Source: Leptospira koniambonensis (lineage in GTDB: Bacteria > Spirochaetota > Leptospiria > Leptospirales > Leptospiraceae). From it: a stretch of 64,000 nt of DNA. Below, piece by piece: positions 10,483-18,605 of the stretch (position 1 is the stretch's first letter; each line of letters starts with the position of its first letter). The notes under the pieces are model-generated. The model searched no databases. It worked only from the letters and a program-made list of their open reading frames with translations, and was not told the origin of the DNA. The DNA is taken from NCBI RefSeq assembly GCF_004769555.1, contig NZ_RQFY01000004.1, positions 186,001 to 250,000 of the forward strand, read 5' to 3'. The translations under genes were made by a program, and so were the position numbers.

Positions 10483-11301
10483 TTATTTATCCTCCTGGAC
10501 GAGCACCTTATCTCCTAAACGTACGTCTCCGGAAACAAGCTCAGCATATTCTCCATTTGTAAGTCCGGTCTCGATATCTTTGACACGAACTTTACCGTTT
10601 TCTAATATTTTGATTTTTCCAGACTGGATCCCTTTAATCGGGACTAATATAACGTTTTCTTTACTTGAAGTTTCAATAGCAACATCGGCTGTCATTCCAG
10701 GAAGTATCTCACTAGGAATTCCAATCGGTGTGATATGGACTTGGAATTGTCCATCTGCGGGATATACAGACTTCACTTCTCCTTCGAAGTTTTTATCTCC
10801 CAACGCTTCAAAACGAATACGGACCTTCTGGCCTTTTTTAACCTTTACTGCGCCCTTCTCTTCTAAAGATACAGTTAGGTATCTTTTTTTCAGATCCATC
10901 ACAGTTACTACCGGGGTTTGCGGAACCACAGTCTCTTTTGTTTCATATGCAACGTTAGTCACTATTCCTGCAAAAGGAGATCTCATAGTCCCAAAACTAT
11001 CAAACTCCACAAGAGGGGTTCCTTCTTGGACCTGATCTCCTTCTTCCACGAAAATTTTTCGAATGGCGGAGGGTATCGCGACCCTAAGATGATACACCTC
11101 CGAAGAACTTACAGTCGCTAGACCATATACAGATTCAATAATTGAGCCTTGGATGATCTCAGAAGTGTCCTTGTTCGAATTCCTACCTCTCCAAACAAAA
11201 AGGATCAGAAATAAGATTACAGGTAGAATACCCCAAACTAAGAGTTTAGGTCTTTCTTTGAGCTGAAGTATCCAACGATCGAATGGAAGAGAAATTTTCA
11301 T
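10483..11301 (-). CDS. HlyD/RND-type periplasmic membrane fusion protein
   Basis: The protein has 272 residues with an N-terminal membrane anchor (LLVWGILPVILFLILFVW) and the split lipoyl/barrel-sandwich motif of fusion proteins: VEEGDQVQEGTPLVEFD and later SPFAGIVTNVAYETKETVVP. A beta-barrel domain follows. The helical hairpin is missing or very short, so it is a compact member. It is the first gene of the efflux-type operon, and palindromes directly upstream are probable binding sites for the TetR encoded at its end. Confidence 0.9.
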   Translation of the reverse strand: MKISLPFDRWILQLKERPKLLVWGILPVILFLILFVWRGRNSNKDTSEIIQGSIIESVYGLATVSSSEVYHLRVAIPSAIRKIFVEEGDQVQEGTPLVEFDSFGTMRSPFAGIVTNVAYETKETVVPQTPVVTVMDLKKRYLTVSLEEKGAVKVKKGQKVRIRFEALGDKNFEGEVKSVYPADGQFQVHITPIGIPSEILPGMTADVAIETSSKENVILVPIKGIQSGKIKILENGKVRVKDIETGLTNGEYAELVSGDVRLGDKVLVQEDK

Positions 11302-11307
11302 GGTCTT

Positions 11308-11326
11308 GTCCTAATACTACTAGGAC
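11308..11326 (-). promoter_or_regulatory. Palindrome at the start of the fusion-protein gene
   Basis: GTCCTA and TAGGAC are separated by seven bases, only six bases before the ATG on the minus strand. A protein bound here would block translation initiation or early elongation. It may be a TetR operator, or a hairpin in the mRNA that hides the AGGA ribosome binding site contained in one arm. Confidence 0.45.
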
Positions 11327-11343
11327 GAAACTACTTCGAAAAA

Positions 11344-11387
11344 GTAAACTATTTTATTGTATTTTAGTTTACATTAAAAAATGTCAA
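11344..11387 (-). promoter_or_regulatory. Candidate promoter and operator of the ABC efflux operon
   Basis: Read on the minus strand, a perfect TTGACA is followed 20 bases later by TACAAT. The long spacer is overlapped by an inverted repeat with eight-base arms GTAAACTA/TAGTTTAC. A promoter covered by a dyad fits control by the operon's own TetR protein. The spacer is longer than ideal, so this may need an activator or an alternative -10. Confidence 0.45.
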
Positions 11388-11439
11388 ATTGTCATCCTAA
11401 TGTATTTACTCAAAACCAGGGATATGCGTTGAACCGCAG

Positions 11440-11455
11440 TGTAGGAGTTCCTACA
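11440..11455. repeat. TGTAGGA-GT-TCCTACA intergenic palindrome
   Basis: This is a perfect inverted repeat with seven-base arms around GT, in the spacer between the divergent fusion-protein and DoxX-like genes. Closely similar GTAGGA.TTCCTAC palindromes are, to my recollection, common between leptospiral genes. It could be a binding site or a dispersed repeat. Confidence 0.5.
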
Positions 11456-11546
11456 ATCCGTGAACAGTTAACAATCTAGTTCGATTTATATTTACAACCG
11501 AGCATGAATTAATAACTATATCGAATCTCGAAACCAGAGGATCTAT

Positions 11547-11918
11547 ATGAACAAGACAGTTATTAAAGTTTTATATTGGGCGACCACAGGCCTTATCGCT
11601 GTTGGAAATTTATTTGGAGCTTATGCGTATACAACCCAAAGCCCACAAGTGTTAGAGGGGCTCGCCCACCTAGGGTATCCTGGATATCTAGCTTTAATTT
11701 TAGGACCTGCGAAAGGTTTAAGCGCACTTGCGCTTCTTTACCCTAAATTCCCAAGACTAAAAGAATGGGCATATGCAGGAGTCACCTTCAACGTATTAGG
11801 TGCTGGACTTTCTCATCTTTTAGCAAAAGATCCAAACTACCCGACCCCATTTATTTTCTTGGCTTTGGTTGCTGTTTCTTATATTACTTGGAGAAAGTTA
11901 GAAGCTGAGAAAGCTTAA
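11547..11918 (+). CDS. DoxX-like integral membrane protein
   Basis: The protein has 123 residues with four hydrophobic segments and the pattern of the DoxX_2 family: an N-terminal VLYWATTGLIAVGNLF helix, a second segment around LGYPGYLALILGPAKGLSALALL, a third near WAYAGVTFNVLGAGLSHL, and a last helix FIFLALVAVSYITW. DoxX proteins are small inner-membrane proteins linked to oxidative stress and quinone-related functions, but the role of this branch is unsettled. The start ATG has an AGAGGA sequence upstream. It stands alone between two minus-strand units. Confidence 0.85.
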   Translation: MNKTVIKVLYWATTGLIAVGNLFGAYAYTTQSPQVLEGLAHLGYPGYLALILGPAKGLSALALLYPKFPRLKEWAYAGVTFNVLGAGLSHLLAKDPNYPTPFIFLALVAVSYITWRKLEAEKA

Positions 11919-12028
11919 GTGAAGATCTTAGTTCTTACAACCCGCGGATCGTTCGGAGACCTTGCGCTTCACTCTGCTCGCGCAGCGGCTATCTTCACTC
12001 CCTATGGGTCGTTCGATAGGATCGAGCC

Positions 12029-12064
12029 GGGGTCAAAAAATTGCGAATGCGTTTTTTTGACCCG
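12029..12064. terminator. Bidirectional hairpin between convergent genes
   Basis: GGGTCAAAAAA and TTTTTTTGACCC pair as an 11-base stem around a loop TTGCGAATGCG. The A-run and T-run inside the arms let it act as a terminator on both strands, which suits its place between the convergent DoxX-like and cyclase genes. The preceding 110 bases are G+C-rich and contain further short inverted repeats (for example CCTAT/ATAGG), but no believable gene. Confidence 0.6.
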
Positions 12065-12103
12065 AGGTGAGAGCCCGGTCCGCAGGACGCGGCCAAATCA
12101 TTC

Positions 12104-13462
12104 TTAAAACGAAATGATTGGCTCTCTTCTTCCGAATTGTTTGCCGTATTCTTCCCAGAATTTTCCGTTCGGGTTCCGAGGATTTTTTCGATCTCTGAAT
12201 TCCGGTTTTAAACCTAATAGAAAATACATCGCAGTTCTTTGTTTGTTCTTCACTGGAAGTTTTCCGCGGGACTTGAACTGAAAATATTCCTCGGTTAAGT
12301 CTACAATGGATTGGGTCACATTTACTTTGCCGGGTTCGCTATTCGATTCCATTCGGCTTGCTAGATTGACTGTGTCTCCCCAGACGTCGTAGGAAAATTT
12401 TCGTGCGCCGATCACTCCGGCGACCAAAGGGCCAGAGTGGATTCCGATCCTTGCCTTCCAGTTGGGGCCTTTTTTTAATTTGGATAATTCTTCTAGACGT
12501 TCGAGCATTTCTAATGCGGCGAGTAAGCTGTCCACAGCATGTGAAGATCTGTAAGAAGGAACTCCGGCCACGCACATATATGCGTCTCCGATCGTTTTCA
12601 ATTTTTCTAATCTATGTGTTTCAGTGACTGAGTCGAAATGCCTAAAACAAAAATCTAATTCTTTTACAAGATCGTTTGGTGTAAGTTTTTCTGCAATAGA
12701 TGTGAACCCGTAAAAATCAGTAAATAGAACTGTGGCCTGGGTGATCAGCCTTGGTTCGGAACTTCCTGTTTTTTTGAGCTCTTCTGCTGTTTCTCTCGGA
12801 AGTATATTCAGTAAAAGTAACTCTGTTTTTGCTTTTTCTTCCTTGAGAGAACGATCTGCATCCCAAGCTGCCTGTGCTAATTCTTTGCCGATGAATGAAA
12901 ACCATGCAACAACCAAGATCAAACTAGTAAAATAAAAGTAACTTCTGTATTTTGGTTCTAAGCTAAGGATTGGATCGAAAAAATAAGGTATGATATGAAC
13001 GGCGACAAACAAAAGTGCAAGTGCTGCTTCCATCATATAAATATATTTCTTTTCTTCCGGAGGAAATATATAAAAAGGAAATGCAAAACTTGCTATAATG
13101 TATAGATCCAATCCAGCCTCTTGAGGTAAGATCCTGGAGATCATCAAGAGTTGCATTGTTCCTACAGCCGCCAGTAATAATCTCGCTGTCTTATGAGAAC
13201 GTATAAAATTAAAGAATAGAACGAATGCGTATCCGAATACGTTTACTGTCCAAAGTAGATATAGCCAGATTGGAAATGTTAATCCAAACGCAGTGAATAC
13301 AATATAATAAACTAATGTAAATATTGCGGTGATCAACACTACAGCATTGCTAGCGACTATGTATCTGGCTCCAGGCGCATCTTCTACTCCGATCGATAAT
13401 AATCTTTTCCAGATCCTTTCTGGGATCCGGCAATATTCGAATAAGGTTTTGAAAACGCTCAT
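12104..13462 (-). CDS. Membrane-bound class III adenylate/guanylate cyclase
   Basis: The N-terminal half has about six membrane segments and no extracytoplasmic domain. The catalytic domain starts near residue 240: ATVLFTDFYGFTSIAE carries the first metal-binding Asp, LKTIGDAYMCVAG the second Asp with the Lys typical of adenine specificity, and SYDVWGDTVNLASRMES the substrate-pocket and transition-state residues. The domain is therefore probably active and makes cAMP. The protein has 452 residues. No dedicated partner is adjacent. Confidence 0.92.
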   Translation of the reverse strand: MSVFKTLFEYCRIPERIWKRLLSIGVEDAPGARYIVASNAVVLITAIFTLVYYIVFTAFGLTFPIWLYLLWTVNVFGYAFVLFFNFIRSHKTARLLLAAVGTMQLLMISRILPQEAGLDLYIIASFAFPFYIFPPEEKKYIYMMEAALALLFVAVHIIPYFFDPILSLEPKYRSYFYFTSLILVVAWFSFIGKELAQAAWDADRSLKEEKAKTELLLLNILPRETAEELKKTGSSEPRLITQATVLFTDFYGFTSIAEKLTPNDLVKELDFCFRHFDSVTETHRLEKLKTIGDAYMCVAGVPSYRSSHAVDSLLAALEMLERLEELSKLKKGPNWKARIGIHSGPLVAGVIGARKFSYDVWGDTVNLASRMESNSEPGKVNVTQSIVDLTEEYFQFKSRGKLPVKNKQRTAMYFLLGLKPEFRDRKNPRNPNGKFWEEYGKQFGRREPIISF

Positions 13463-13501
13463 AGGCGACTATTTGCCGGAATTTTAAGATGCTGGAAATA
13501 C

Positions 13502-14056
13502 TTATTTATCCAAAGAAAATAGATATTTCGTATTTTTCTCTACGATCGGCTCGTAAATTTCCATGGAAGCTTTTCCATTCATATCACAACCTTTTTCTAT
13601 ACAAGCCTTCATAAGTTCCGGATAAACTTTGAAAATCCCGAGAAAGATAGAAACAAAACTTTTCAACGGGAAGTCTGCAGTTAGGTATTTTTTCTTTTCG
13701 ATAACTTTGTATTTTAATGGAAGAGAAAATCCAGAAGGAATTTCAGTAATAGGCTCGGAAAACAAAGCGCCTACTTCACATCTTAATTTTTCCTCAGGAA
13801 CTGTATTTGGATTATCTTTATAGATCCCGAACAGTTTATAATTCGTAATTCCTTTCTCCGGGAATTCTTTTTGGATAGCCTCGAAAGTTTCTCCTACATT
13901 TCTATAATTCCCTACTCTATCATGAGATAGAACATAGAATGGTCCTAATGTTTCTTCTTTCACAAAAACTGTATCGAATGCACCCAAATAATAAAAATAG
14001 CTAACGCCTGAAACGATTAAGGCAAGAATAACACCTAAGAAAATTTTCAGTTTCAT
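13502..14056 (-). CDS. GyrI-like (TEX264-type) domain protein with membrane anchor
   Basis: One N-terminal membrane helix ([20 protein letters not shown]) is followed by a single domain of about 150 residues. [20 protein letters not shown], the central [20 protein letters not shown] and a final IYEPI strand match the GyrI-like small-molecule-binding fold seen in TEX264 and in AraC effector domains. No DNA-binding domain is present, so it is a stand-alone ligand-binding or scavenging module facing the periplasm. It is 39 bases upstream of the cyclase gene on the same strand. The ligand is unknown. Confidence 0.7.
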   Translation of the reverse strand: MKLKIFLGVILALIVSGVSYFYYLGAFDTVFVKEETLGPFYVLSHDRVGNYRNVGETFEAIQKEFPEKGITNYKLFGIYKDNPNTVPEEKLRCEVGALFSEPITEIPSGFSLPLKYKVIEKKKYLTADFPLKSFVSIFLGIFKVYPELMKACIEKGCDMNGKASMEIYEPIVEKNTKYLFSLDK

Positions 14057-14113
14057 CTTAAACTCCGGAAGGGAATTCTAAACGAAGCAGGGCACTGATT
14101 GCAAGAAAGAAAT

Positions 14114-15448
14114 CTATTTTACGCTGGTTTCTAAGAGGCCGTATTTCTCTTTTACTTTTTTGATCTGAACTTCCATATCCTTCCAAAGTGTTTCTTTTTG
14201 AGGATGGAAAGTAGCATATACACCTTGTCGGATCAAATCTACGATCTCATCCAAGGAGAAGTCCAAAAATCTCCAAAGTTTAAAATATTCGTACGTCAAG
14301 TTAACGTTGAATATTTCTGGGTCATCCGTATTGATACAAAGCGGAAGACCTTGGTCATAATAATAGCGAACTGGGTGATTTTGTTCTTTACGAACATATT
14401 TCCCAGTAAACACGTTAGACGTAACACAAATCTCTATAGGGATCTTGTTTTCTCTCAGATAATTTACGAGTTCCGGATCTTGGATGGCAGAAGTTCCGTG
14501 ACCGATACGTTCCGCCTTACAAAGTTCGACAGCTTCCCAAATTGCCCAAGGACCGTCGTCTTCCCCAGAGTGAGCAACTGTTCTGAGTCCTGCTTCTTTA
14601 GCTTTTTTGAATACTTCTGCGTAATCTCGAGCAGGCCCCATAAGCTCAGCTCCACCCAAACCGATCCCGATGACTTCCTTATGTTTGAGTTTAAGAACTC
14701 TATTTAAGTTATTCATCGCATTCTCAGGACCGAAAGATCTAGAAACGTCTACAAGAAGTCGGATCTCGATGCCGTCCTTCTCCTTCTCCTCTCGAATACC
14801 TTCCACAAGTTGGCTTACCATTTCGTCGAAGTCCAAACCATTTTGGATAAACTTAGAAGGAGCGAAGAATACTTCGGTGTAAAGGATCCTGTTTGCCCTC
14901 ATATATTCTGCGAGACTTCCCACAAAATAATAAAGGTCAGCAGGTTCTTTCACTAAACTTTGGATAAAGAAGAATACTTGGATAAAACCGTTTAGGTCTT
15001 TAAAATTAAACTTAGCTTCGAACTCTTCATCGCTGAGTTGGATCCCATTTTTAACCATGAGTTTTTTCATGGTGTCCTTATTGACGCAGGCTTCTAAATG
15101 AAGATGGATCTCCGTCTTAGGCAATTCTCTGATTAAATTGATAACATCCTGGTCTTGTAACTTTTTGGAAGAAAGATCCGCAGGTTCCAAAAATGCGGAA
15201 GCAGTTCTTTGCCCAGAATCATAAGCGTCGGAGTCACCTAAAAGCCAACGAGGAGGATCTGAAATTTCCAGATCCAAAAGTTTAATCCTTTCGTTCAGTA
15301 GATTATTGATCTGCTTGTCGAAAGAAATCTGAAGGGAAGAAGAATAAGGCCGGTCTGCTGGTAGTCTGCTCTTCAGACGGTTTAATTCGGAGACATCCCG
15401 GTCTAAGATCCGGATTCTTTCCAAAATTTCTGAGAAGGTCACGCCCAC
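14114..15448 (-). CDS. Adenosine deaminase-family protein
   Basis: The catalytic domain starts near residue 105. The metal-binding pair is in KTEIHLHLEAC, the HSGE motif in VAHSGEDDGPWAIWEAV, then ERIGHGTSAIQDPELV, and NTDDPEIFN supplies the metal-binding Asp. These are the zinc and substrate residues of adenosine/AMP deaminases, which convert adenosine to inosine in purine salvage. About 100 N-terminal residues precede the family core; they are helical and charged, and unusual for bacterial enzymes of about 340 residues. The start is GTG, and a second GTG lies two codons later. Confidence 0.85.
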   Translation of the reverse strand: MGVTFSEILERIRILDRDVSELNRLKSRLPADRPYSSSLQISFDKQINNLLNERIKLLDLEISDPPRWLLGDSDAYDSGQRTASAFLEPADLSSKKLQDQDVINLIRELPKTEIHLHLEACVNKDTMKKLMVKNGIQLSDEEFEAKFNFKDLNGFIQVFFFIQSLVKEPADLYYFVGSLAEYMRANRILYTEVFFAPSKFIQNGLDFDEMVSQLVEGIREEKEKDGIEIRLLVDVSRSFGPENAMNNLNRVLKLKHKEVIGIGLGGAELMGPARDYAEVFKKAKEAGLRTVAHSGEDDGPWAIWEAVELCKAERIGHGTSAIQDPELVNYLRENKIPIEICVTSNVFTGKYVRKEQNHPVRYYYDQGLPLCINTDDPEIFNVNLTYEYFKLWRFLDFSLDEIVDLIRQGVYATFHPQKETLWKDMEVQIKKVKEKYGLLETSVK

Positions 15449-15567
15449 GGAAGCAGGGTAAGTAAAACCCCGTCGGATTTCAATTCGGAAAAAGATTCTG
15501 AAGGTTTTCCCCTTATCTTTTCTGGAAATCTTCCGATCCTAAAAGAAGCGCCGGAGGATTTTGTCTC

Positions 15568-16764
15568 ATGATCACAGCAAGAAAAACGTTTTTACCTTTC
15601 GCACTCCCCTCGATTTCCGAAAAAGCAATCGAAGAAGTGGCGGCGGTACTGCGCTCCGGCTGGATCACCTCAGGACCAAAAGTAAAAGAATTCGAAGAAG
15701 AATTTGCGAAATACACAGGAGCAGAATTTGCCCTGGCCATGAATTCCGCGACGGCAGGACTTCATCTTGCTTTGGAATCCATCGGACTTTGTTCAGAAGA
15801 CGCAGTCCTTGTCCCTGCAGTAACATTTACTGCGACCGCAGAAACAGTTTGTTATTTTGGTGCAGAGCCAATCCTCACTGATGTTGATCCTATCTTCAAC
15901 CTGATGACTGAAGCTACCTTAAAGGAAACCATCGAAAAAGAATGTGTATTTTCTAAAGGGAATCTGGTTCATAAAAAAACAGGAAAAACAGTACGTGCAG
16001 TGATGCCTGTTCATCTTGCTGGTGCTGTTTGTGATATGGATGCGATCAATTCGCTCGCAAAAGAATATCATCTTTATGTAATTGAAGATTCCGCACATGC
16101 CTTCCCCGCAGTTCATAAGGGAGAAAGGATCGGAACTCACGGTGATTTTACCGTATTCAGTTTTTATGCTACTAAAGGGATCACTACCGGAGAAGGTGGA
16201 ATGGTCACCACTCGTCATGCTCATTTTGCGGAAAGAATGAAACTGATGAGACTTCATGGGATCAATAGAGAAACTTACGGACGTCCAGGCTGGTATTATG
16301 AAGTAGTTTCTCCAGGTTATAAATATAATATGAGTGATATTGCTGCAGCGCTCGGAATCGTGCAACTTGCAGAAGCAGAGGATCTTTGGAGAAGAAGGAT
16401 CGAAATCGCTGAAATCTACCGCTCCGAATTTGCAGATCTGCCTTTTTTACATCTTCCTCTTCCTGCAATCGACGGAGAACATTCTTGGCATTTATTCAGA
16501 GTAGAAGTGGATACAGTTCCGGGAAAGATCAATAGAGATATCCTATGTTCTGAATTACAAAAACGAAATATAGGCTCCAGTCTTCATTTTATTCCTTTAT
16601 ATGAACATCCTTTCTACCAAAGATTCGGATTCGAAAGAAAAGATTATCCGAACGCAGATGCAATGTATAAGAGAACTCTTTCTCTTCCTCTATTCGCAGG
16701 AATGACTGACAGTGATATCGAAGATGTCGTGACTGCTGTGAAAGATATTTTTACGAATCTTTAG
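15568..16764 (+). CDS. DegT/DnrJ/EryC1-family PLP aminotransferase
   Basis: This sugar aminotransferase-type enzyme has 398 residues. The segment GWITSGPKVKEFEEEFAKYT, the DSAHAFPA motif with the cofactor-binding Asp, and YATKGITTGEGGM with the Schiff-base Lys at residue 203 are typical. Such enzymes aminate keto-sugar nucleotides for surface polysaccharides, but some members act on other carbonyls. The ATG has CGGAGGA 11 bases upstream. No other sugar genes flank it here, so the substrate is open. Confidence 0.92.
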   Translation: MITARKTFLPFALPSISEKAIEEVAAVLRSGWITSGPKVKEFEEEFAKYTGAEFALAMNSATAGLHLALESIGLCSEDAVLVPAVTFTATAETVCYFGAEPILTDVDPIFNLMTEATLKETIEKECVFSKGNLVHKKTGKTVRAVMPVHLAGAVCDMDAINSLAKEYHLYVIEDSAHAFPAVHKGERIGTHGDFTVFSFYATKGITTGEGGMVTTRHAHFAERMKLMRLHGINRETYGRPGWYYEVVSPGYKYNMSDIAAALGIVQLAEAEDLWRRRIEIAEIYRSEFADLPFLHLPLPAIDGEHSWHLFRVEVDTVPGKINRDILCSELQKRNIGSSLHFIPLYEHPFYQRFGFERKDYPNADAMYKRTLSLPLFAGMTDSDIEDVVTAVKDIFTNL

Positions 16765-16824
16765 AAGTTCGAGAAATCGAACGACTTGTTTCCGAATATA
16801 GAGAGCGATTTTTAGAGGCTTATC

Positions 16825-17103
16825 ATGAGTTCCACGGCTGGCAATAATCTAATAACAAATGTGCCTGCGATCAAAGTCTGGGTAGAAAATCGTATGATCT
16901 ATTTGGAATTGAGCGACGGTAGAATTTTAGGCTTTCCCGCCGACAGATTCAAACTACTAAAAGCTGCCTCCGACTCGCAACTCCAAGAAGTAAAATTGGA
17001 GTTAAAAGGACATGCTCTTCGTTGGGACAATATAGACGAAGACCTAACCGTCCAAGGAATATTAGAAGGAAAATTTCAACTTCCTTTAGAACCTTCTACT
17101 TAA
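16825..17103 (+). CDS. DUF2442 small protein
   Basis: The protein has 92 residues. VWVENRMIYLELSDGRILGFP followed by a polar turn, and a C-terminal LRWDNIDEDLTVQGIL, match DUF2442, a beta-rich small fold found in isolated genes and near toxin-antitoxin loci. It lies 60 bases after the aminotransferase gene on the same strand and overlaps the 3' end of the convergent gene by eight bases. The function is unknown. Confidence 0.8.
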   Translation: MSSTAGNNLITNVPAIKVWVENRMIYLELSDGRILGFPADRFKLLKAASDSQLQEVKLELKGHALRWDNIDEDLTVQGILEGKFQLPLEPST

Positions 17104-17695
17104 AGAAAATATAAAACAAAAACACCTTCACAAAAAGGACTAAAAATCCATCTTCCAAGTCGGAAGCTTCTTCTGCCTTTTCGAAAGAAGAAAGTGCAAT
17201 GATCCATTCTTCTACTTCTTCCGCGATATCAGAATCATCGAAGGCAGAAAGATCTATTTTTTTATAACCTGCTTTTGGGATCTCTACTCCGCATACTAAG
17301 CATAAATCTGAAATAATATCCAAGGATTCCTCTCGGACCAGTTCCGAAAATTCTCCCATTTCTTTGGTCTCGATCAAAACAGATTGTCCGAGCTCCAACA
17401 CATCTTCCATTACGGATTCTGAACCTTCTTCATCCGCTAAATCTCTCCAAGAGCGTAACGCTTCCAGGAGAAGGTCCGCAAGTTCCAAAACTTTTTCGGA
17501 AGCTTCTTTTTTGTCGTCTTCCGACAAATTCTCGGAAAGGCCTTGTAACCAGGAAGTTTGGACTGCTTGGATGGCCCCTTCTCCGCTGCTTAAATATCTG
17601 AGCAGAAGATATACGAGGGCCCAAACATTCTCCTTATGTTTTTTTCCGGAGTAGAAGTTTTGGATAGATTTGAATTCTTTCAGGGCGAATGCCAT
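17096..17695 (-). CDS. Acidic helical hypothetical protein
   Basis: The protein has 199 residues, predicted to be almost all helical and very rich in Glu and Asp, with repeated EE/ED pairs (DLADEEGSESVMEDVLELGQ). It has no membrane segment except a hydrophobic C-terminal tail FLVLFVKVFLFYIF, which could anchor it. I do not recognise a family. Its start is divergent from the Nit-type amidase gene 94 bases away. Coding is supported by strong amino-acid bias and by gene-sized neighbours on both sides. Confidence 0.65.
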   Translation of the reverse strand: MAFALKEFKSIQNFYSGKKHKENVWALVYLLLRYLSSGEGAIQAVQTSWLQGLSENLSEDDKKEASEKVLELADLLLEALRSWRDLADEEGSESVMEDVLELGQSVLIETKEMGEFSELVREESLDIISDLCLVCGVEIPKAGYKKIDLSAFDDSDIAEEVEEWIIALSSFEKAEEASDLEDGFLVLFVKVFLFYIFFK

Positions 17696-17789
17696 ACTTC
17701 TCCTAAATTTTCCCAGGAAGGGGCTTAGACAAGCAGAATGTAAAGAATATCATTTTGCATTTTGGCTAAGGATCTGGAATACTGAGTCT

Positions 17790-18602
17790 ATGCACCGTTT
17801 TCTCTTAGGGCTGATCCAATTAAATAGCGGAACCGACGTAGATTTAAATCTGCAAAAATGTGAGAACTTCATTCGTGAGGCCGCTTCCGAAGGTGCAAAA
17901 CTTGTTGGGCTTCCTGAAAATTTTCCTTTTTTAGGATCTGAAAAAGAGAAGTTAGAAAAAGCAGAAGAGATCAAAACTAAAACGATAAATCTTCTCTCAA
18001 GTATTTCACAAAAACTGAATATAACTATTCTTGCTGGTGGATTTCCGAATCCTGCGCCGAATGGAAAAGTTTTTAATACTTCGATTATCTTTGGACCCGA
18101 TGGAAAAGAAAAATTCGAATATCATAAAATCCATTTATTCGACACTGATCCTGGAGACGGGGTCGAATATAGAGAATCAAGAACTGTAGAATCCGGCGGA
18201 ACGGTTCCTGAAACTTACAAAAGTCCGGGACTTGGAAATATTTCCTCAGTAATTTGTTATGATCTGCGTTTTCCTGAATTGTTTCGCGAAATTATGAAGA
18301 AGGATGCGGAAATGATCTTTGTTCCTTCTGCCTTTACCAAAATCACTGGGCAGGCGCATTGGGAAGTTTTGCTAAGAGCAAGAGCGATCGAAAACCAGTG
18401 TTTTATATTTGCACCGGCCCAAACTGGAGTTCATTTAAAAGGGAGAGAAACTTACGGACATTCTTTAGTAGTAGATCCTTGGGGAAACATTCTAGGAGAC
18501 GCAGGAGAAGGAGAAAAAATCCTTTTAACAGAGATAGATCTAGAAGAAGTGCAGAAAGTTCGTAAAAAAATTCCTGCACTAAAACATAGACGAGATATAT
18601 AA
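17790..18602 (+). CDS. Nit-type carbon-nitrogen hydrolase
   Basis: The protein has 270 residues from the chosen ATG (MHRFLLGLIQ). The catalytic triad is visible as E43 in GLPENFPF, K113 in EYHKIHLF and C156 in VICYDLRFPE. These positions and the DLRFPELFR context match the Nit1/Nit2 branch (deaminated glutathione amidase or omega-amidase), which repairs or recycles amide metabolites in the cytosol. An in-frame start 40 codons upstream would overlap the divergent neighbour and adds residues unlike the family, so it was not used. Confidence 0.9.
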   Translation: MHRFLLGLIQLNSGTDVDLNLQKCENFIREAASEGAKLVGLPENFPFLGSEKEKLEKAEEIKTKTINLLSSISQKLNITILAGGFPNPAPNGKVFNTSIIFGPDGKEKFEYHKIHLFDTDPGDGVEYRESRTVESGGTVPETYKSPGLGNISSVICYDLRFPELFREIMKKDAEMIFVPSAFTKITGQAHWEVLLRARAIENQCFIFAPAQTGVHLKGRETYGHSLVVDPWGNILGDAGEGEKILLTEIDLEEVQKVRKKIPALKHRRDI

Positions 18603-18605
18603 AAT

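Noticed and set aside
11919..12107. Plus-strand reading frame after the DoxX-like gene
   Set aside because: It passes through the G+C-rich spacer and the bidirectional hairpin and has no start signal.
17670..17789. N-terminal extension of the Nit-type amidase
   Set aside because: It overlaps the divergent gene and is absent from the family, whose N-terminus matches the internal ATG.
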